A stretch of DNA of 64,000 nt from Phycisphaerales bacterium (lineage in GTDB: Bacteria > Planctomycetota > Phycisphaerae > Phycisphaerales > SM1A02), in contig JAQWMQ010000020.1 in the NCBI GenBank assembly GCA_029246705.1, positions 17,020 through 81,019 of the forward strand, read 5' to 3'. A model generated the notes under the pieces. The model saw only the letters and a list, made by a program, of their open reading frames with translations. It was not told where the DNA came from and ran no database searches. Made by a program: the position numbers and the translations under genes. Below, piece by piece: positions 61,490 through 64,000 of this stretch (positions are counted from its first letter, which is position 1; every line of letters begins with the position of its first letter).

Positions 61490-64000
61490 TTAGGTTCCGG
61501 GAGCGACCTGGATCAGGTCACCCTCGGCTGCATCCTCGATGGCCAGGGTGATGGTCGGATATTCAGCGGGAACGTCGAGGGCCAGGTCCTCACAGACATC
61601 CGGCACGCCGTTCTCGTTCAGGTCATCGACTTCACCATCGAGGATCTGCAGGTAGTCGACGATGCCGTCGTTGGTGCAGTCCTCACTCCATTCGAGGAGG
61701 TAGCCGGAGACCATCCGCGTTTCACTGGCGCACTCGTCGGAAGCGATGTCGGGGAAGTCGTTCCAGGCCATGGAGTAGCTTCCATCGGGGGCGATGGACA
61801 GGGCGAGGCGATCCTCGTCGAGGCCACCCTCCCCGTTGCAATAGGTGTCGTCAGGCTGTCCTTCGGCCCAGTTGAGGAACGAACCGAACGGCTCACCGGT
61901 GACCCAGCGCCAACCACCATCGGGGTTCTCAGAGTCTGGGTCCGCGGGATCCTGGAAGCCACCGAGCCAGGGAGACAGTGCACCTGCGGTCGGATCGGCG
62001 TACGTCATCACGCGATCCAGGAGGAACTGGTTCTCCTCGGGGCTGGTGATGGTCACCAGGTGTGCACCCATTGCAGCGGCTTCCTGGGCAGCATCGGTCC
62101 AGGAGATGCCGGAGGACACCTGAACGAAGTCGTAGAGGTGACCGTTGCCACCATCAACGGTGTCCCAGAGGATGATTCCACTCTCCTCGCAGTCGAACAC
62201 GCCGTTGCCGTCACTGTCGAGGTCGGCGGTACCGCAACCACAGGTTCCAGGCTCGATCTTGTTGGCATCGTCGGGGCACAGGTCGGTGCAGTCGAAGGTG
62301 CCGTCGCCGTCGCTGTCGAGATCCTCGACGCCGCAACCGCATTCCCCGGCCTCGACCTTGGAAGCATCACTCGGGCAGTCATCAAGGCAGTTCGCGGTGC
62401 CGTCAGCGTCGTCGTCAAGGTCCTCGATTCCGCATCCACACTGGCCGGATTCGACCTTCAAGGCGTCATCGGGACACTCGTCGGTGCAGTCGGCGGTGCC
62501 GTCGCCGTCACTGTCGTCATCGGCAACGCCGCAACCGCAAGTGCCGGCTTCCAGCTTGTTCGCGTCTTCGGGACAGCCGTCCTGGCAGTCGAAGGTGCCG
62601 TCACCATCGGTGTCGACATCCGCGACGCCGCAACCGCAGGTTCCGGCTTCGGTCTTCGTCGAATCATCCGGACAGTCGTCGACGCAGTCGAGGGTGCCGT
62701 CACCATCGCTGTCATCATCCGACACGCCACAACCGCACACACCGGCTTCGGTCTTGGCCGAGTCCTCGGGACATTCATCATTGCAGTCGAAGGTGCCGTC
62801 GCCGTCGGTGTCCTCGTCGACCACGCCGCAGCCACAGGCACCGGCCTCGGTCTTGAAGGCATCATCCGGACAGTCGTCGTCGCAGTCCATGGCGCCGTCG
62901 CCATCGGTATCCTCGTCGACCACGCCGCAACCGCAGGTGCCGGGCTCGACCTTGTCTGCATCGTCAGGACAGTCGTCCAGGCAGTCGAGGGTGCCGTCGC
63001 CGTCGGTGTCGTCCTCGGTGACGCCGCAACCGCAGGTGCCCGGGTCGGTCTTCGTCGCGTCATCGGGACAGAGGTCGTCGCAGTCGAAGCTGCCGTCGCC
63101 GTCACTGTCGACATCCGCCACGCCGCAGCCACAGGTGCCCGGGTCGGTCTTCAGCGCGTCATCCGGACAGAGATCATTGCAGTCGAAGCTGCCGTCGCCA
63201 TCGCTGTCGACATCCGCGATGCCGCAACCACAGGTGCCGGGGTCGGTCTTCGTCGCGTCATCGGGACAGAGGTCGTTGCAGTCGAAACTGCCGTCACCAT
63301 CACTGTCGACGTCCGCGACCCCACAACCGCAGCTGCCAACCACGGTCTTCAGTGCGTCGTCGGGGCATTCATCGACACAGTCGAGCGTTCCATCACCGTC
63401 ACTGTCGTCGTCCGCGACACCGCAGCCGCAGCTGCCCGCCACGGTCTTCAGCGCGTCGTCGGGACATTCATCGACGCAGTCCAGGCTGCCGTCACTGTCG
63501 CTGTCGACATCCGCGACGCCGCAACCGCAATCGCCGGGTTCGATCTTCGCCGCGTCGTCCGGACAGAGGTCGTCGCAGTCGAAGGTACCGTCGCCGTCGG
63601 CATCGAGATCGGTGACGCCGCAGCCGCAGGTGCCGGGGTCGGTCTTCTCGACGTCCTCGGGACAGTTGTCGTTGCAGTCAAGGGTGCCGTCACCGTCGGT
63701 GTCGAGATCGTCGATACCGCAACCGCAGATGCCGGGCGTGGTCTTGCCGGAGTGTTCGGGACAGAGGTCCAGGCAGTCGGGGGTGCCGTCGTCGTCCACG
63801 TCGGAATCCTCGACGCCACAGCCACAGGCTCCGGCAACGGTCTTCAGTGGGTCGTCGGGGCAGGCATCGATGCAGTCCGGCGTGCCGTCATCATCGAGAT
63901 CGAGATCCTCGATGCCGCAACCACAGTTGCCGGGAACGGTCTTCAGCGGGTCGTTGGGACAGGCATCGAAGCAGTCCAGGGTGCCATCGGCATCGGTGTC
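61490..64000 (-). CDS. Giant secreted protein, 5'-partial: calcium-type repeats, C-type lectin domain, start of beta-helix
   Basis: The frame is open through the window edge at 64000, so the N terminus is missing. From the edge inward there are about 18 tandem 33-residue units of the form D-x-D-G-D-G-x-x-D-C-x-D-x-C-P-x-D-x-x-K-x-x-x-G-x-C-G-C-G, akin to thrombospondin type 3 Ca2+-binding repeats, each with five Cys. Next is a C-type lectin-like domain (~62170-61660: GGNGHLYDFVQVSSG, MGAHLVTITSPEENQFLLD, WLGGF, NWAEGQPDD). Last comes a linker and the beginning of a beta-helix (VPAEYPTITLAIEDA). The reading frame stops at TAA 61490-61492, exactly where the paralogues have Tyr. Confidence 0.85.
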   Translation of the reverse strand, partial: DTDADGTLDCFDACPNDPLKTVPGNCGCGIEDLDLDDDGTPDCIDACPDDPLKTVAGACGCGVEDSDVDDDGTPDCLDLCPEHSGKTTPGICGCGIDDLDTDGDGTLDCNDNCPEDVEKTDPGTCGCGVTDLDADGDGTFDCDDLCPDDAAKIEPGDCGCGVADVDSDSDGSLDCVDECPDDALKTVAGSCGCGVADDDSDGDGTLDCVDECPDDALKTVVGSCGCGVADVDSDGDGSFDCNDLCPDDATKTDPGTCGCGIADVDSDGDGSFDCNDLCPDDALKTDPGTCGCGVADVDSDGDGSFDCDDLCPDDATKTDPGTCGCGVTEDDTDGDGTLDCLDDCPDDADKVEPGTCGCGVVDEDTDGDGAMDCDDDCPDDAFKTEAGACGCGVVDEDTDGDGTFDCNDECPEDSAKTEAGVCGCGVSDDDSDGDGTLDCVDDCPDDSTKTEAGTCGCGVADVDTDGDGTFDCQDGCPEDANKLEAGTCGCGVADDDSDGDGTADCTDECPDDALKVESGQCGCGIEDLDDDADGTANCLDDCPSDASKVEAGECGCGVEDLDSDGDGTFDCTDLCPDDANKIEPGTCGCGTADLDSDGNGVFDCEESGIILWDTVDGGNGHLYDFVQVSSGISWTDAAQEAAAMGAHLVTITSPEENQFLLDRVMTYADPTAGALSPWLGGFQDPADPDSENPDGGWRWVTGEPFGSFLNWAEGQPDDTYCNGEGGLDEDRLALSIAPDGSYSMAWNDFPDIASDECASETRMVSGYLLEWSEDCTNDGIVDYLQILDGEVDDLNENGVPDVCEDLALDVPAEYPTITLAIEDAAEGDLIQVAPGT
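62190..64000. repeat. Tandem 99-bp repeats encoding Ca2+-type modules
   Basis: About 18 in-frame 99-base units run to the window edge and continue beyond it. Each encodes a 33-residue module with DxDGDGxxDC and CGCG motifs. Units around 63000-63300 are more alike than the outer ones, suggesting recent local duplication. Such repeats are prone to recombination and to assembly errors. Confidence 0.9.

Noticed and set aside
62190..64000. Regular 99-bp repeats resembling a CRISPR array
   Set aside because: The repeats are in-frame coding modules with no unique spacers, and there are no cas genes nearby.

Overview
The window is GC-rich, densely coded chromosomal DNA that looks like a planctomycete of the Phycisphaerae type, probably marine. 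This is inferred from three things. First, six secreted proteins carry short tandem dockerin-like (EF-hand) cassettes of the form DxNxDxxVDGxDLxxLLxxWG. Second, two small secreted proteins end in a P-G/A-rich hydrophobic stretch plus an Arg cluster. Third, there is an S10-spc-alpha ribosomal cluster without L30, Adk and S4. No mobile element, phage, CRISPR array or rRNA gene was seen.

Layout. Positions 1-8.6 kb hold an eight-span membrane protein divergent from a hutH-hutU histidine-degradation pair, a translationally coupled TolC-like lipoprotein/Sua5 pair, and a secreted SH3-like protein. A tRNA-Ala(UGC) follows. Positions 8.8-14 kb are an exported-protein region: two beta-helix proteins with dockerin-like tails, an intradiol dioxygenase-like protein with the same tail, and an HtrA-like protein that has lost its catalytic Ser and His. 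Positions 14-18 kb hold two tiny membrane proteins, RsmJ, and a reverse-transsulfuration pair (cystathionine beta-synthase, then gamma-lyase). Positions 18-28.3 kb are one eight-gene minus-strand operon with almost every junction an ATGA overlap: vWA membrane protein, exported protein, ExbB/TolQ, two ExbD/TolR, a large exported helical-repeat protein, a 1031-residue membrane-anchored protein and a small exported protein. It looks like an uncharacterised proton-motive-force-coupled envelope machine.

Positions 28.4-33.4 kb carry pyrH-frr, a C-terminally tagged exported protein, nrdR and thrS. Positions 33.4-35.6 kb hold a tandem pair of paralogous secreted proteins with an N-terminal dockerin-like cassette and a C-terminal hydrophobic Cys/Gly/Ala domain reminiscent of halocin C8-type bacteriocins. 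Next come a DUF2237 protein, an EF-hand/ClpP-like fusion, infC (apparently starting at ATT), another tagged exported protein and pheS.

Positions 40.9-56.6 kb are the ribosomal cluster on the minus strand, from rpsJ to rplQ including secY, map, infA, rpmJ and rpoA. It has a near-consensus promoter and a structured leader upstream of rpsJ and a terminator after rplQ. Several of its products carry long Ala/Pro/Glu tails, and S14 and L36 have lost most zinc-binding cysteines. Positions 57-60.5 kb hold an exported protein of unknown function, a family-2 glycosyltransferase and an unknown protein containing an 18-bp perfect inverted repeat. The window ends inside a giant secreted protein (33-residue calcium-type repeats, C-type lectin domain, beta-helix, dockerin-like tail) whose reading frame is broken by one in-frame TAA.
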